Source: Chitinophaga deserti (GTDB lineage: Bacteria; Bacteroidota; Bacteroidia; Chitinophagales; Chitinophagaceae). From it: DNA of 64,000 bases. Below the pieces are notes generated by a model that was given only the letters and a program-made list of their open reading frames with translations, was not told the origin of the DNA and did no database searches. Shown here in pieces: positions 1 through 7,792 of the stretch. Every line of letters begins with the position of its first letter. Within the stretch, counting starts at the first letter, position 1. The DNA is taken from NCBI RefSeq assembly GCF_003149455.1, contig NZ_QFFK01000001.1:434001-498000 (forward strand). Direction: 5' to 3'. The position numbers and the translations under genes are program-made.

Positions 1-2
1 AG

Positions 3-335
3 CATATGCACGGTAAATTCGGGCTTTTGCAAAAGCTGCAGTTCTTATGGTTGAAAATGACAGGCTCCTGCCGCAAGTTCACAGGTATCGTGTTTGGCGT
101 GGTGCCCGAGTTTCAGGGTAAGGGGGTAGATTCCTATATGATCGTGGAAGGAGCCAAGGTTATACAGGCCCTTGGCCGGTACGACCATTACGAAATGCAA
201 TGGGTAGGCGACTGGAACCCTAAAATGCTGAATGTAGCCGAGAGCCTGGGAGGCTTCCATAGCCGGAAGCTCACCACTTACCGCTATCTGTTTGACCGGC
301 AGCGGGAATTCCACAGGCACCCGACGCTAGCATAA
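3..335 (+). CDS. C-terminal part of a GNAT-like acetyltransferase (partial)
   Basis: The frame is open from the window edge and stops at TAA 333-335, so the true start lies upstream of the window. The visible 110 residues contain GVVPEFQGKGVDSYM, which resembles the acetyl-CoA pyrophosphate-binding loop of GNAT enzymes (Q-x-x-G-x-G/A). The tail with NPKMLNVAESLGG fits the last beta-alpha part of a GNAT fold. The first methionine visible in this frame (position 6) is probably internal. Substrate unknown. A stem-loop just after the stop suggests it ends its transcription unit. The family assignment rests on one motif and the fold-like pattern. Confidence 0.6.
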   Translation, partial: HMHGKFGLLQKLQFLWLKMTGSCRKFTGIVFGVVPEFQGKGVDSYMIVEGAKVIQALGRYDHYEMQWVGDWNPKMLNVAESLGGFHSRKLTTYRYLFDRQREFHRHPTLA

Positions 336-343
336 TTCTTTCA

Positions 344-366
344 AACCGGCCGCTATGGCCGGTTTT
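344..366 (+). terminator. Intrinsic terminator after the acetyltransferase-like gene
   Basis: AACCGGCC at 344-351 pairs with GGCCGGTT at 357-364 around a 5-nt loop, followed by a short T-rich stretch. It lies 9 bases after the stop codon. Confidence 0.65.
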
Positions 367-434
367 CGTTTTACAACTTTTTACTTCTTATTTTTTGCGT
401 TACTTTCGGCTTTTGGAAAGGAGCGACTCCCATC

Positions 435-2315
435 ATGGAAAATTTTATTGTATCGGCCCGGAAATACCGCCCGCAGAACTTCTCTACGGTGGTTGGGCAA
501 GCCCACATCACCACTACCCTTAAAAACGCCATCCGCAATAACCAGCTGGCGCATGCATTCCTGTTTTGCGGACCCAGAGGGGTGGGTAAAACTACCTGCG
601 CCAGGATCCTCGCTAAAACCATCAACTGCGAAAACCTCCAGCCCGATGGGGAAGCCTGCGACCAGTGCGACTCCTGCCGTACCTTCAACGATGGCGCTTC
701 CTTCAATATCCACGAGCTGGATGCCGCTTCCAATAACTCTGTAGACGATATCCGGACCCTGGTAGACCAGGTGCGCTTTGCCCCACAGGCCGGTAAATAC
801 AAGATATATATCATAGATGAGGTGCACATGCTCAGCTCGTCGGCCTTCAATGCGTTCCTGAAAACGCTGGAAGAACCGCCTTCATATGCCATCTTCATCC
901 TCGCTACCACCGAAAAACACAAGATCCTCCCCACCATCCTTTCCCGGTGCCAGATCTTCGACTTCCGCCGTATCACTATCCAGGATACGGTAGACCACCT
1001 GCAGGGAATCGTTTCCAAAGAGCACCTCTCCGCCGAGCCGGATGCCCTGCACCTCATCGCCCAGAAAACCGACGGGTGTATGCGCGACTCCCTCAGCACC
1101 CTCGATAAGATTGTGAGCTTTACGGGCGGACAGCTGACTTATCAAAATACCCTTGAGCACCTCAATATCCTCGATTACGACTACTTCTTCCGGATCATGG
1201 ACGGCGTACTTGTGCAGGATATAGCAGGTTCCCTCCTCATATTCGACGAAATACTTCAGAAGGGCTTCGAAGGTGATAACTTCCTCGGCGGCCTCGCTGA
1301 GTTCCTGCGTAACCTGTTGGTTTGCAAGGACGATAAGGTGCTTCACCTCATGGAGGTAAGTACCAATCTGAAAGACCGTTACCGGCAAATGAGCGGTCGC
1401 CTCAGTGCACCCTTCCTCGTTACGGCTCTGCAATTGCTGAATGATACCGAGATCGGGTACCGCATGGCCCGCAACAAGCGCCTCCATGTGGAAATGGCCC
1501 TTATCCGGCTGTGCTACCTCCAGCAGGCGGTAACGCTTGTCAGCAATGAGCAGACGGGCGAAGTGGTAAAAAAAAACTTGATTCCTGAAGGAACGCCACA
1601 ACGCCTGAGGGTTCCCCTCCCCACGCCGATCTACGGCAAACCCGCTACCACTAAAACAATAACGCCGCCCGAACCGCGGCTTACCATAGAATCCGGTGCG
1701 CCCCAGCCTGCACAGGCCAGCGCACCCGCTCCGGCACAGCCCAAGCCTGCCGCCGTTCCTCCTCCTGTTCAAACGGCATCCATGCCGGCAGCAGGTAATA
1801 CAGGGAGCTCACCCAGGCCGGCAACTCCTGCAGCAGGGAATGGCGCTACTCCTAAATTGACCGGCCTTGCCGCCATGAAGGAAGCCCTGGCGGCCAAACA
1901 GCAGCAAAAGGCAGATGTTCCCAAAGAATCCATCCCCCTTACAGCAGGGGCAGTAGCCGTTTACTGGGACGAGTTCATCGACCGGTTCCGCCAGGCCAAT
2001 AAAATGACCGTGGTAGGTAACCTCCAGCTGGCACAAACCGAGCTGCAGGGCCCTGAGGAAATCAGGATTACCAGCAGGAACATCGTGCAGTACCGGTTTA
2101 TGGAAGAAGAGAAGCTCGAAATATCCGAGTTCTTCAAACAGAAATTCCGGAATAAAGACCTGGTGCTGACCCTTGCGCTCGACGAATCCCGTCAGGCAGA
2201 GGTAGATACCGGCCCGGTACCCCTCTCCAGCAAAGAACAATTTGTACGGATGATGGAAAAATACCCGCTGGTAAAGGATCTGAGAGACCGGCTCAACATG
2301 GAGCTCGATTTTTAA
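435..2315 (+). CDS. dnaX: DNA polymerase III subunit gamma/tau
   Basis: Clamp-loader ATPase that loads the beta sliding clamp and links it to the polymerase core. The 626-residue product has Walker A GPRGVGKT at 46-53, four zinc-binding cysteines (65, 75, 78, 81), the Walker B/DExx sequence IIDEVH near 126-131, and the SRC arginine-finger motif at 170-172. A Pro/Ala-rich linker (about 390-480) leads to a C-terminal tau-like domain. An AAAGGAG is present 11 bases before the ATG. Codons 378-381 sit on a run of nine A residues where a one-base slip in either direction reaches a stop within a few codons, giving a gamma-like product of about 382-385 residues; see the separate entry. Confidence 0.96.
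   Translation: MENFIVSARKYRPQNFSTVVGQAHITTTLKNAIRNNQLAHAFLFCGPRGVGKTTCARILAKTINCENLQPDGEACDQCDSCRTFNDGASFNIHELDAASNNSVDDIRTLVDQVRFAPQAGKYKIYIIDEVHMLSSSAFNAFLKTLEEPPSYAIFILATTEKHKILPTILSRCQIFDFRRITIQDTVDHLQGIVSKEHLSAEPDALHLIAQKTDGCMRDSLSTLDKIVSFTGGQLTYQNTLEHLNILDYDYFFRIMDGVLVQDIAGSLLIFDEILQKGFEGDNFLGGLAEFLRNLLVCKDDKVLHLMEVSTNLKDRYRQMSGRLSAPFLVTALQLLNDTEIGYRMARNKRLHVEMALIRLCYLQQAVTLVSNEQTGEVVKKNLIPEGTPQRLRVPLPTPIYGKPATTKTITPPEPRLTIESGAPQPAQASAPAPAQPKPAAVPPPVQTASMPAAGNTGSSPRPATPAAGNGATPKLTGLAAMKEALAAKQQQKADVPKESIPLTAGAVAVYWDEFIDRFRQANKMTVVGNLQLAQTELQGPEEIRITSRNIVQYRFMEEEKLEISEFFKQKFRNKDLVLTLALDESRQAEVDTGPVPLSSKEQFVRMMEKYPLVKDLRDRLNMELDF
1568..1576 (+). other. A9 homopolymer in dnaX, possible slippage site
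   Basis: Nine consecutive A residues encode the Lys-Lys-Asn region at codons 378-381. With one extra A the frame reads through Lys-Lys-Lys-Leu-Asp-Ser to a TGA; with one A fewer it reaches TGA after two codons. Either slip would end the protein after clamp-loader domains I-III. Thermus thermophilus dnaX is known to make gamma by slippage on an A run. Slippage here is inferred, not shown. Confidence 0.5.
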
Positions 2316-2391
2316 TATATTATTCCATTCAGGAACGACTATTTTTAAACTCCCGGACACTGCATCCTTTGCGTTTCTGCGCAAAAACTTG

Positions 2392-2399
2392 TAGGTTTG
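2392..2399 (+). promoter_or_regulatory. Predicted -7 element (TAGGTTTG) for the E2 gene
   Basis: Matches the Bacteroidota -7 consensus TAnnTTTG and lies 22 bases before the start codon, implying a short leader. No convincing -33 TTG was identified at the expected spacing. Confidence 0.55.
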
Positions 2400-2421
2400 G
2401 GCAAAATTTCGAAGAAACACT

Positions 2422-4074
2422 ATGGCAGAAGTTATCAGAATGCCCCTTTTAAGTGATACGATGACAGAAGGGGTGATTGCGGAATGGCATAAAAAGGTAG
2501 GCGATACCGTTAAATCGGACGATGTTATTGCTGAAGTGGAAACCGACAAGGCCACCATGGAGGTTATGCCCTATGTGGATGGCACCATTTTATATATCGG
2601 TGTGGAAAAAGGCAAAGCCGCAAAGGTGAATGAGATCATCGCCATTGTGGGTAAGCCCGGGGAAGACTTTAAGTCGCTCCTGGACGGTAACGGAGGTGCG
2701 AAAGCCGCTCCTGCTGCCGCTGCTCCCGCCCCTAAAGCCGAAGCCGCTCCCGCAGCTGCTGCAGCTCCTGCAGTAGACAAAGGCGCGCTGGAAGCCGCAC
2801 TCAAAGATGCAACCGTGATCCGCATGCCGCTCCTGAGCGATACCATGACCGAAGGAAAGATCGTGGCATGGAATAAAAAAGTGGGCGACACCGTGAAATC
2901 TGATGACGTTCTCGCAGAAGTGGAAACCGATAAGGCAACCATGGAAGTGATCGGATATGCTGACGGCACCCTGCTGCACGTTGGTATCCCCGAAGGCCAG
3001 GTAGCCAAAGTAAATGGCATCATCGCCATTGTTGGTAAGAAAGGCACTAATGTAGATGCCATCCTCGCCGCAGAAACCTCAGGAGGCGCCGCAGCTCCCG
3101 CAGCAGCACAACCTGAAGCAGCCCCCGCAGCAGCCGCAGCAACAGCTGAGCCTGCCGCTGCCGCCGCATCTGCCGACGGCCGCGTAAAAGCTTCTCCCCT
3201 CGCACGTAAACTCGCTGAAGATAAAGGAATCGATATCAACCAGGTACCCGGTTCCGGCGACAATGGCCGTATCGTTAAACGCGATGTGGACAATTTCGTA
3301 CCCGGTAAAGCTGCACCCGCCGCTGCTCCGGCCCCTGCTCCTGCAGCAGGTGCTCCCGCTCCGCAGGTAGCTGCCTTTGCCCCCGTTGGCCAGGAAAGCT
3401 TCAATGAAGTGCCTGTAAGCCAGATGCGCAAGGCTATCGCCCGCCGCCTTACCGAAAGCAAGTTCCAGGCGCCGCACTTCTACCTGACCATGGAAATTAA
3501 CATGGACAATGCCATGGCAGCCCGCGAAGCCATCAATAAAATCTCCCCCGCTAAAGTTTCCTTCAACGATATGGTGATCAAGGCCTGTGCTATGGCCCTC
3601 CGCCAGCATCCTGACGTGAACAGCAGCTGGAGAGGCGACGTGATCCGTTACAACCAGCACATCCACATCGGCTCCGCCGTAGCTGTGGAAGAAGGCCTGA
3701 TTGTACCCGTTATCCGCTTCGCAGACCAGAAAAGCTTCTCGCAGATCGCCGCTGAGACCAAAACCCTCAACGACAAAGCGAAGAACAAAAAACTCCAGCC
3801 TAACGATTACGCCGGTAATACCTTCACGGTATCTAACCTGGGTATGATGGGCATCGAGCAGTTCACCGCCATCATCAACTCCCCCGATTCCGCCATCCTC
3901 GCAGTTGGCGCCATCAAAGAGATCGTGATCGCCGAAAAAGGACAGTTCAAAACCACCAACGTAATGAAAGTAACCCTCAGCTGCGACCACCGTACGGTGG
4001 ATGGTGCTGTAGGAGCCCGCTTCCTCGTTACCGTGAAGAGCTTCCTCGAGAACCCGGTGAACATGCTGGTATAA
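2422..4074 (+). CDS. pdhC: Dihydrolipoamide acetyltransferase (E2) of pyruvate dehydrogenase, two lipoyl domains
   Basis: Core acyltransferase of a 2-oxoacid dehydrogenase complex, moving the acetyl group from lipoyl-lysine to CoA. The 550-residue product has two near-identical lipoyl domains with ETDKATMEV around Lys43 and Lys171. Ala/Pro-rich swinging linkers follow, then a peripheral-subunit-binding domain at about 255-292 (ASPLARKLAEDKGI...GRIVKRDV) and a catalytic domain from about 325 ending with DHRTVDG (His523, Asp527). Substrate specificity for pyruvate rather than another 2-oxoacid is inferred from the linker style and overall similarity. The E1 and E3 genes are not adjacent. A terminator follows. 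Confidence 0.9.
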   Translation: MAEVIRMPLLSDTMTEGVIAEWHKKVGDTVKSDDVIAEVETDKATMEVMPYVDGTILYIGVEKGKAAKVNEIIAIVGKPGEDFKSLLDGNGGAKAAPAAAAPAPKAEAAPAAAAAPAVDKGALEAALKDATVIRMPLLSDTMTEGKIVAWNKKVGDTVKSDDVLAEVETDKATMEVIGYADGTLLHVGIPEGQVAKVNGIIAIVGKKGTNVDAILAAETSGGAAAPAAAQPEAAPAAAAATAEPAAAAASADGRVKASPLARKLAEDKGIDINQVPGSGDNGRIVKRDVDNFVPGKAAPAAAPAPAPAAGAPAPQVAAFAPVGQESFNEVPVSQMRKAIARRLTESKFQAPHFYLTMEINMDNAMAAREAINKISPAKVSFNDMVIKACAMALRQHPDVNSSWRGDVIRYNQHIHIGSAVAVEEGLIVPVIRFADQKSFSQIAAETKTLNDKAKNKKLQPNDYAGNTFTVSNLGMMGIEQFTAIINSPDSAILAVGAIKEIVIAEKGQFKTTNVMKVTLSCDHRTVDGAVGARFLVTVKSFLENPVNMLV

Positions 4075-4100
4075 CCAGATACAAACTTAACTGCCATACA

Positions 4101-4129
4101 GCGCCTCCCCACCCCGGGAGGCGCTTTTG
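4101..4129 (+). terminator. Intrinsic terminator after the E2 gene
   Basis: GCGCCTCCC at 4101-4109 pairs with GGGAGGCGC at 4116-4124, followed by TTTTG. It is 26 bases downstream of the stop. Confidence 0.8.
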
Positions 4130-4430
4130 TTTTATGGGTGAAACGGGAGATTAATAGTGGGTTAATACGTAGTTACTCCGTATATAAAGAAGGGTTAAAG
4201 GGTACTTAATGGTACTCAAAGCATACTTAAACAGGATGAAACCCGGTACAGTAGCGGACTATATACGATATTGTACCCCTGAATATACCTACAGGTATAC
4301 TTTCAGTTATGGCACAGTAAACCATAAGTAAGACAGCAGTAAACAGTAAATATGATTTCTGTACAGGCAGAGTGCCTTAACGGCTGTCAATGTACCGCTA
4401 CCTCATTACCCTTCCCACAATTAATTTTCA
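4130..4430. other. About 300 bp AT-rich spacer without a gene
   Basis: No plausible coding frame is seen. The stretch is rich in short repeated words such as GGTACTTAA, GGTACTCAA and GCATACTTAA (4201-4230), and TATAC/GTATA runs between 4255 and 4305. One 18-base word recurs inverted near 47.3 kb. It ends in the promoter of the GbsR/MarR gene. Confidence 0.5.
4192..4209 (+). repeat. Intergenic 18-bp word, copy 1
   Basis: GGGTTAAAGGGTACTTAA matches the reverse complement of 47322-47339 at 16 of 18 positions. Both copies lie in AT-rich spacers downstream of a terminator. Two copies are weak evidence for a repeat family. Confidence 0.35.
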
Positions 4431-4437
4431 AAAACTT

Positions 4438-4467
4438 TTGAAAGTTCAAAAACCTTCCCTACATTTG
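4438..4467 (+). promoter_or_regulatory. Promoter with consensus -33 and -7, four bases from the start codon
   Basis: A TTG ending at 4440 (in CTTTTG) is followed after 19 bases by TACATTTG at 4460-4467, an excellent Bacteroidota sigma-A promoter. Only four bases separate it from the ATG at 4472, so transcription should begin at or next to the start codon. Confidence 0.75.
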
Positions 4468-4471
4468 AAAT

Positions 4472-4978
4472 ATGAAATTGCCAGAAGCCAAAGCGCAGTT
4501 CATCCAGACCTGGGGATTACTGGGCGCCCAATGGGGTGTGAACCGGACCATGGCCCAGATTCATGCGCTGCTGCTGATAGCGCCTGATCCACTGAGTGCG
4601 GAAGACATTATGGGCGGCCTCGACATTTCCCGCGGCAACGTTAACATGAACGTGCGGGAACTGATGAACTGGGGAATCGTGGAAAAAGTACTCGTACCCG
4701 GCGAAAGAAAAGAGTTCTTCATCGCTGAGAAAGATATCTGGAAAGTGGGCACCGCCATTGCCCGGGAACGGAAAAAACGCGAACTCGATCCCATCCTGAA
4801 AGTCCTCCTCCAGCTGAATAAAGTAGAGGGCGACCCGAAAGATAAACAGGTACGCGCATTCCGGGAAACCATGCAGAACATCCAGAAGTTCGCGCATCAG
4901 ACAGACAGTGCACTGAATGCGTTCATCAAATCAGAAGAAAACTGGTTTTACAGCACCCTTATGAAGGTGATCCGCTGA
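4472..4978 (+). CDS. GbsR/MarR family transcriptional regulator
   Basis: Winged-helix DNA-binding regulator of 168 residues. Its N-terminal half (MAQIHALLLI...LSAEDIMGGLDISRGNVNMN) has the helix-turn-helix pattern of the GbsR/MarR group, with Ser-Arg-Gly-Asn-Val in the recognition helix, and a wing follows at about 70-90. The C-terminal half is charged and helical and probably dimerises. The next gene downstream is a truncated epimerase, so it may once have controlled, or been co-transcribed with, that enzyme. Ligand and targets are unknown. The start is set by the promoter only four bases upstream. Confidence 0.85.
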   Translation: MKLPEAKAQFIQTWGLLGAQWGVNRTMAQIHALLLIAPDPLSAEDIMGGLDISRGNVNMNVRELMNWGIVEKVLVPGERKEFFIAEKDIWKVGTAIARERKKRELDPILKVLLQLNKVEGDPKDKQVRAFRETMQNIQKFAHQTDSALNAFIKSEENWFYSTLMKVIR

Positions 4979-5050
4979 TTATTTTTTGACGGTCACCGGC
5001 AGGGGTTCATTATAACCTCTTATTTCAAAACTTTCAGAAATCTCTATAAC

Positions 5051-5218
5051 ATGAAAAGCAGGAATATTGTCATCGCCGGCGGCGCCGGTTTTATCGGGAA
5101 AGGACTGGTGGAGGAATGGGGAGCGAACAACTTCATCGTAGTACTGACCCGGCAACAGCCGGCGCCCCCGGCGCATGGCAATATTCTTATCAGCAGCCCA
5201 ATGGCATTAACAAACTGA
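5051..5218 (+). pseudogene. Truncated NAD-dependent epimerase (TIGR01777-like) remnant
   Basis: An ATG at 5051 opens a 55-codon frame beginning with a Rossmann dinucleotide-binding motif (IVIAGGAGFIGKGLVEEW) and a second strand VVLTR, as in TIGR01777-type sugar-epimerase relatives. The frame then ends at TGA 5216-5218, while such enzymes are normally about 300 residues. No later part of the enzyme was seen in the following 900 bases, which hold an AT-rich two-gene unit instead. It is most simply a 5' stump left by a deletion or insertion. Confidence 0.6.
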
Positions 5219-5314
5219 TAATGAATTTCCTGTCTGCGCATTATTTTGTATTCGCCATTATTCTTATTTTTGCATCAGAGAAATTTTAACATTGTTTGAT
5301 TTAAATGTCACCTG

Positions 5315-5482
5315 ATGGCTAAACCCATTAAAAAAACGCCAATACTGAAAGGCAAGGATGCAATCAACTTTCACAACTTAATCGAATCCAATAAGGGTAA
5401 GAAAGTTGATAAGCAGACTTTTACAGCTTTTCAAAAAAATGCGCAACTATTACAATCTTTATTAAGCAAAGCCAACTCTTAA
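5315..5482 (+). CDS. Small lysine-rich protein, candidate antitoxin of the following GNAT
   Basis: A 55-residue frame from ATG 5315 to TAA 5480-5482. The product is basic (KPIKKTPILKGKDA at the start) and ends in an amphipathic stretch FQKNAQLLQSLLSKA. It has no ribbon-helix-helix DUF1778 signature, the usual partner of TacT-like toxins. The stop is only 9 bases before the ATG of the GNAT gene, so the two are almost certainly co-transcribed. Base composition is visibly more AT-rich than the flanking genes. The antitoxin role is inferred from size, order and partner. Confidence 0.6.
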   Translation: MAKPIKKTPILKGKDAINFHNLIESNKGKKVDKQTFTAFQKNAQLLQSLLSKANS

Positions 5483-5491
5483 AATTGTTAC

Positions 5492-6052
5492 ATGGATTTA
5501 ACAGGGTTTACCCTGCGAAAAGTTAATCCTGAATACTCATTAAAACCCTTTGATTGCGGAGACCAGGACTTGAATGAGTTCTTAACCCAGAAAGCAATAC
5601 ATTACCGGAAAGAGTTATTAGCAGTTACCTATATTCTTGAAAATGAAGATAGAACGATAGCCTTTTTTAGCATATTTAACGATAGCGTTCGTGTGCAGGA
5701 GAAGGATTTCGCTTCTAAAAGTGCATTTAAGAAGTTCCTGCGGCAGCTCCTTACTTATCCAAAACGGCACCTGGAATATATTCCTGCGATCAAAATTGGC
5801 AGATTAGGGGTTTGTTCCCAAACGCAAAAAAGCGGTATTGGTAAAACCATCATAGATTTTATCATCGCCATTGCGTTAAAGCTGAATGATGAATGCGCAT
5901 GTAAGTTCGTTACAGTCGATGCTTATGCGCAGTCTTTGGGATTCTACGAAAGAAGGGGATTTAAGTATTTCAGTGAAAACGATGCGGGTAAAGATACACG
6001 GCAAATGTTTCTGGACTTAACACTTTATTCCAATGCCGTGGAGTCATCTTAA
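5492..6052 (+). CDS. TacT-like GNAT acetyltransferase, probable toxin
   Basis: GNAT protein of 186 residues. The N-terminus FDCGDQDLNEFLTQKA and the later IGRLGVCSQTQKSGIGK (acetyl-CoA loop Q-x-S-G-I-G, about 107-123) and FVTVDAYAQSLGFYERRGF are hallmarks of the group containing TacT/AtaT toxins, which acetylate the amino group of aminoacyl-tRNA. The 55-aa gene directly upstream would be its antitoxin. Codons are AT-rich compared with neighbours, suggesting recent transfer. A non-toxic N-acetyltransferase of the same fold remains possible. Confidence 0.7.
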   Translation: MDLTGFTLRKVNPEYSLKPFDCGDQDLNEFLTQKAIHYRKELLAVTYILENEDRTIAFFSIFNDSVRVQEKDFASKSAFKKFLRQLLTYPKRHLEYIPAIKIGRLGVCSQTQKSGIGKTIIDFIIAIALKLNDECACKFVTVDAYAQSLGFYERRGFKYFSENDAGKDTRQMFLDLTLYSNAVESS

Positions 6053-6121
6053 TATCTGTGCCTGCTCTGGCGGGATGGTATAACTTTTGTGCACCATCTT
6101 CCGGAACCTTAACTTTACAGT

Positions 6122-6490
6122 ATGGATACACCTAAACATACGGTGGTGCTCGGTGCTTCGCCTAATCCCCAGCGGTATGGATACCTCGCAGTAAACAGGC
6201 TGCGTTCGCATGGCCACCCCGTTACGGCCATTGGTAAACGTGCCGGCGAAATCGGAGACACGCCCATCATCGAAGAGCATCCTGCCCTTGAAGGTGTAGA
6301 CACCATTACACTGTACCTCAACCCCATGAACCAGGTACCGTATTACGATTACATCCTCAGCCTGAAACCGAAGCGGGTCATCTTCAATCCCGGAACGGAG
6401 AACCCTGAACTGGAAGGGCTTTTACGCGAAAACGGCATCCTCGCGCAGGAAGCATGTACGCTTGTGCTGCTGAGCACCGGCCAGTTTTAA
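6122..6490 (+). CDS. CoA-binding domain protein (YccU-like)
   Basis: A 122-residue Rossmann-fold protein of the CoA_binding_2 family. It has the typical start VVLGASPNPQRYGYLA (GASxxPxRxG) and the motif VIFNPGTENPEL. Members bind CoA or related nucleotides; the physiological role is not settled. It is complete at the usual length for single-domain members and appears to be transcribed alone. Confidence 0.8.
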   Translation: MDTPKHTVVLGASPNPQRYGYLAVNRLRSHGHPVTAIGKRAGEIGDTPIIEEHPALEGVDTITLYLNPMNQVPYYDYILSLKPKRVIFNPGTENPELEGLLRENGILAQEACTLVLLSTGQF

Positions 6491-6671
6491 CCGATTGTCA
6501 TAATCCACACGATTTCCCCAAACTCCGCTGCCCCCTGCCGGAGCAAACCCTGCTGCAGTTTAATTTCGTATATTCGGATAATTCCAATTACATCCCGTTA
6601 ACCCCTGGAGACCGGCACAAAGACTATCAGCAAGGCACATCGTTTAAACATTACCGTTAAAACATTCCTGT

Positions 6672-7145
6672 ATGAAATGGAGAAGATTCAATGGTGAACC
6701 TATTCACCTGCCCATTAAGGAGGAAGTGCGGCGTGCCATCGTCCGGGAAACCGGTCGTGGGCACCGGTTAAAAGTTTGTATCGGCACCGATTCCCAGGTG
6801 AAGGGCCTCGAAACTGAGTTTGCCACCGTGATCGTTTTCCTCCGGGAAGGGCACGGCGGATTCATGTTCATCCACAACGACAAAACGCGCGACGTGTATT
6901 CCATCAAAGAGCGTATGCTCGTGGAAGTGGCGCGCAGTATTGAGATCGCGTATGAACTGTGCGACCTCTTTACCGATTATGATGTGGACATGGAAGTGCA
7001 TGCGGACATTAACACCAATCCGCAGTTTAAGAGCAACCTGGCGTTGCGGGAAGCCATGGGCTACATCCTTGGCATGGGCTTCGCCTTCAAGGCCAAGCCG
7101 GAAGCCTTCGCCAGCAGTTCGTGTGCCAACAAAATCGTGAATTAG
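6672..7145 (+). CDS. RNase H-like YkuK family protein (DUF458)
   Basis: 157 residues with the family pattern VCIGTDSQVKG...ATVIVFLREG and the acidic residues of an RNase H-like fold (Asp in GTDSQ, then DYDVDMEVHADIN). YkuK-type proteins are widespread and poorly characterised; nuclease or nucleic-acid-binding activity is suspected from the fold. Its last four bases overlap the stop of engB on the opposite strand, so the two genes are convergent. Confidence 0.8.
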   Translation: MKWRRFNGEPIHLPIKEEVRRAIVRETGRGHRLKVCIGTDSQVKGLETEFATVIVFLREGHGGFMFIHNDKTRDVYSIKERMLVEVARSIEIAYELCDLFTDYDVDMEVHADINTNPQFKSNLALREAMGYILGMGFAFKAKPEAFASSSCANKIVN

Positions 7146-7750
7146 GCGATGCCCTGGAAGCGCGCGTTCATTTCGTCGATAAACGCCAGTATCTGATCGC
7201 GCCCCGTCTTTTTCACCGTTGAAGTAACATAGCTTGCGGGCAGGAACTGCCAGGTTTCACGCAGCTTGTTCAGAAATGCTTTCGTATTACGGCTGGTTTC
7301 CAGCTGCGTACTCTTGTCTGCCTTAGTGAACACCAGCTGGAACGGTATGTTCCATTCCCCGAGCTGGTTCACAAAATCAATATCTATCTTCTGGGGAGAA
7401 TGCCGGCTGTCTACCAGCACAAACACATTCATGAGGTTGGCTCTTTTACGGAGATAATCTTCTATCATCCGTTCCCAGCTTTTGCGCTGGCTTTGCGACA
7501 CCTTGGCGAAGCCGTAGCCCGGCAAATCTACCAGGTACCATTGGTTATTGATAAGAAAGTGGTTGATCAGCTGCGTTTTACCCGGTGTACCGGATGTTTT
7601 AGCCAGCTTGTCACGGCTGGTCAGCAAGTTGATCAGGCTGGATTTGCCGACATTGGAGCGGCCGATGAAGGCATACTCGGGTTTGTCGGCCGGGGGGCAT
7701 TTTTCCCAGTCCACATTGCTGATAAGGTATTCTGCAGATTTGATCACCAT
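7142..7750 (-). CDS. engB: Ribosome biogenesis GTP-binding protein YihA/YsxC (EngB)
   Basis: TrmE-Era-EngA-like GTPase needed for late assembly of the large ribosomal subunit. The 202 residues carry G1 GRSNVGKSS at about 30-38, G2 with Thr in KTSGTPGKT, G3 DLPGYG, and G4 TKAD. Length is normal for the family. It diverges from menG across 42 bases. Confidence 0.93.
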   Translation of the reverse strand: MVIKSAEYLISNVDWEKCPPADKPEYAFIGRSNVGKSSLINLLTSRDKLAKTSGTPGKTQLINHFLINNQWYLVDLPGYGFAKVSQSQRKSWERMIEDYLRKRANLMNVFVLVDSRHSPQKIDIDFVNQLGEWNIPFQLVFTKADKSTQLETSRNTKAFLNKLRETWQFLPASYVTSTVKKTGRDQILAFIDEMNARFQGIA

Positions 7751-7776
7751 AATTTTTCCATTTGCGGCCCCTCTGT

Positions 7777-7784
7777 TACCTTTG
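7777..7784 (+). promoter_or_regulatory. -7 element TACCTTTG of menG
   Basis: Consensus TAnnTTTG ending 8 bases before the ATG at 7793. Transcription would begin within a few bases of the start codon, leaving almost no leader. Confidence 0.6.
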
Positions 7785-7792
7785 CTCCCATT

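Noticed and set aside
2571-3461. Ala-rich open frame on the minus strand
   Set aside because: Produced by the complement of the Ala/Pro linkers of the E2 gene.
7400-7792. Upstream extension of the menG reading frame
   Set aside because: It runs antisense through engB and the menG promoter; the ATG at 7793 gives the normal UbiE start.
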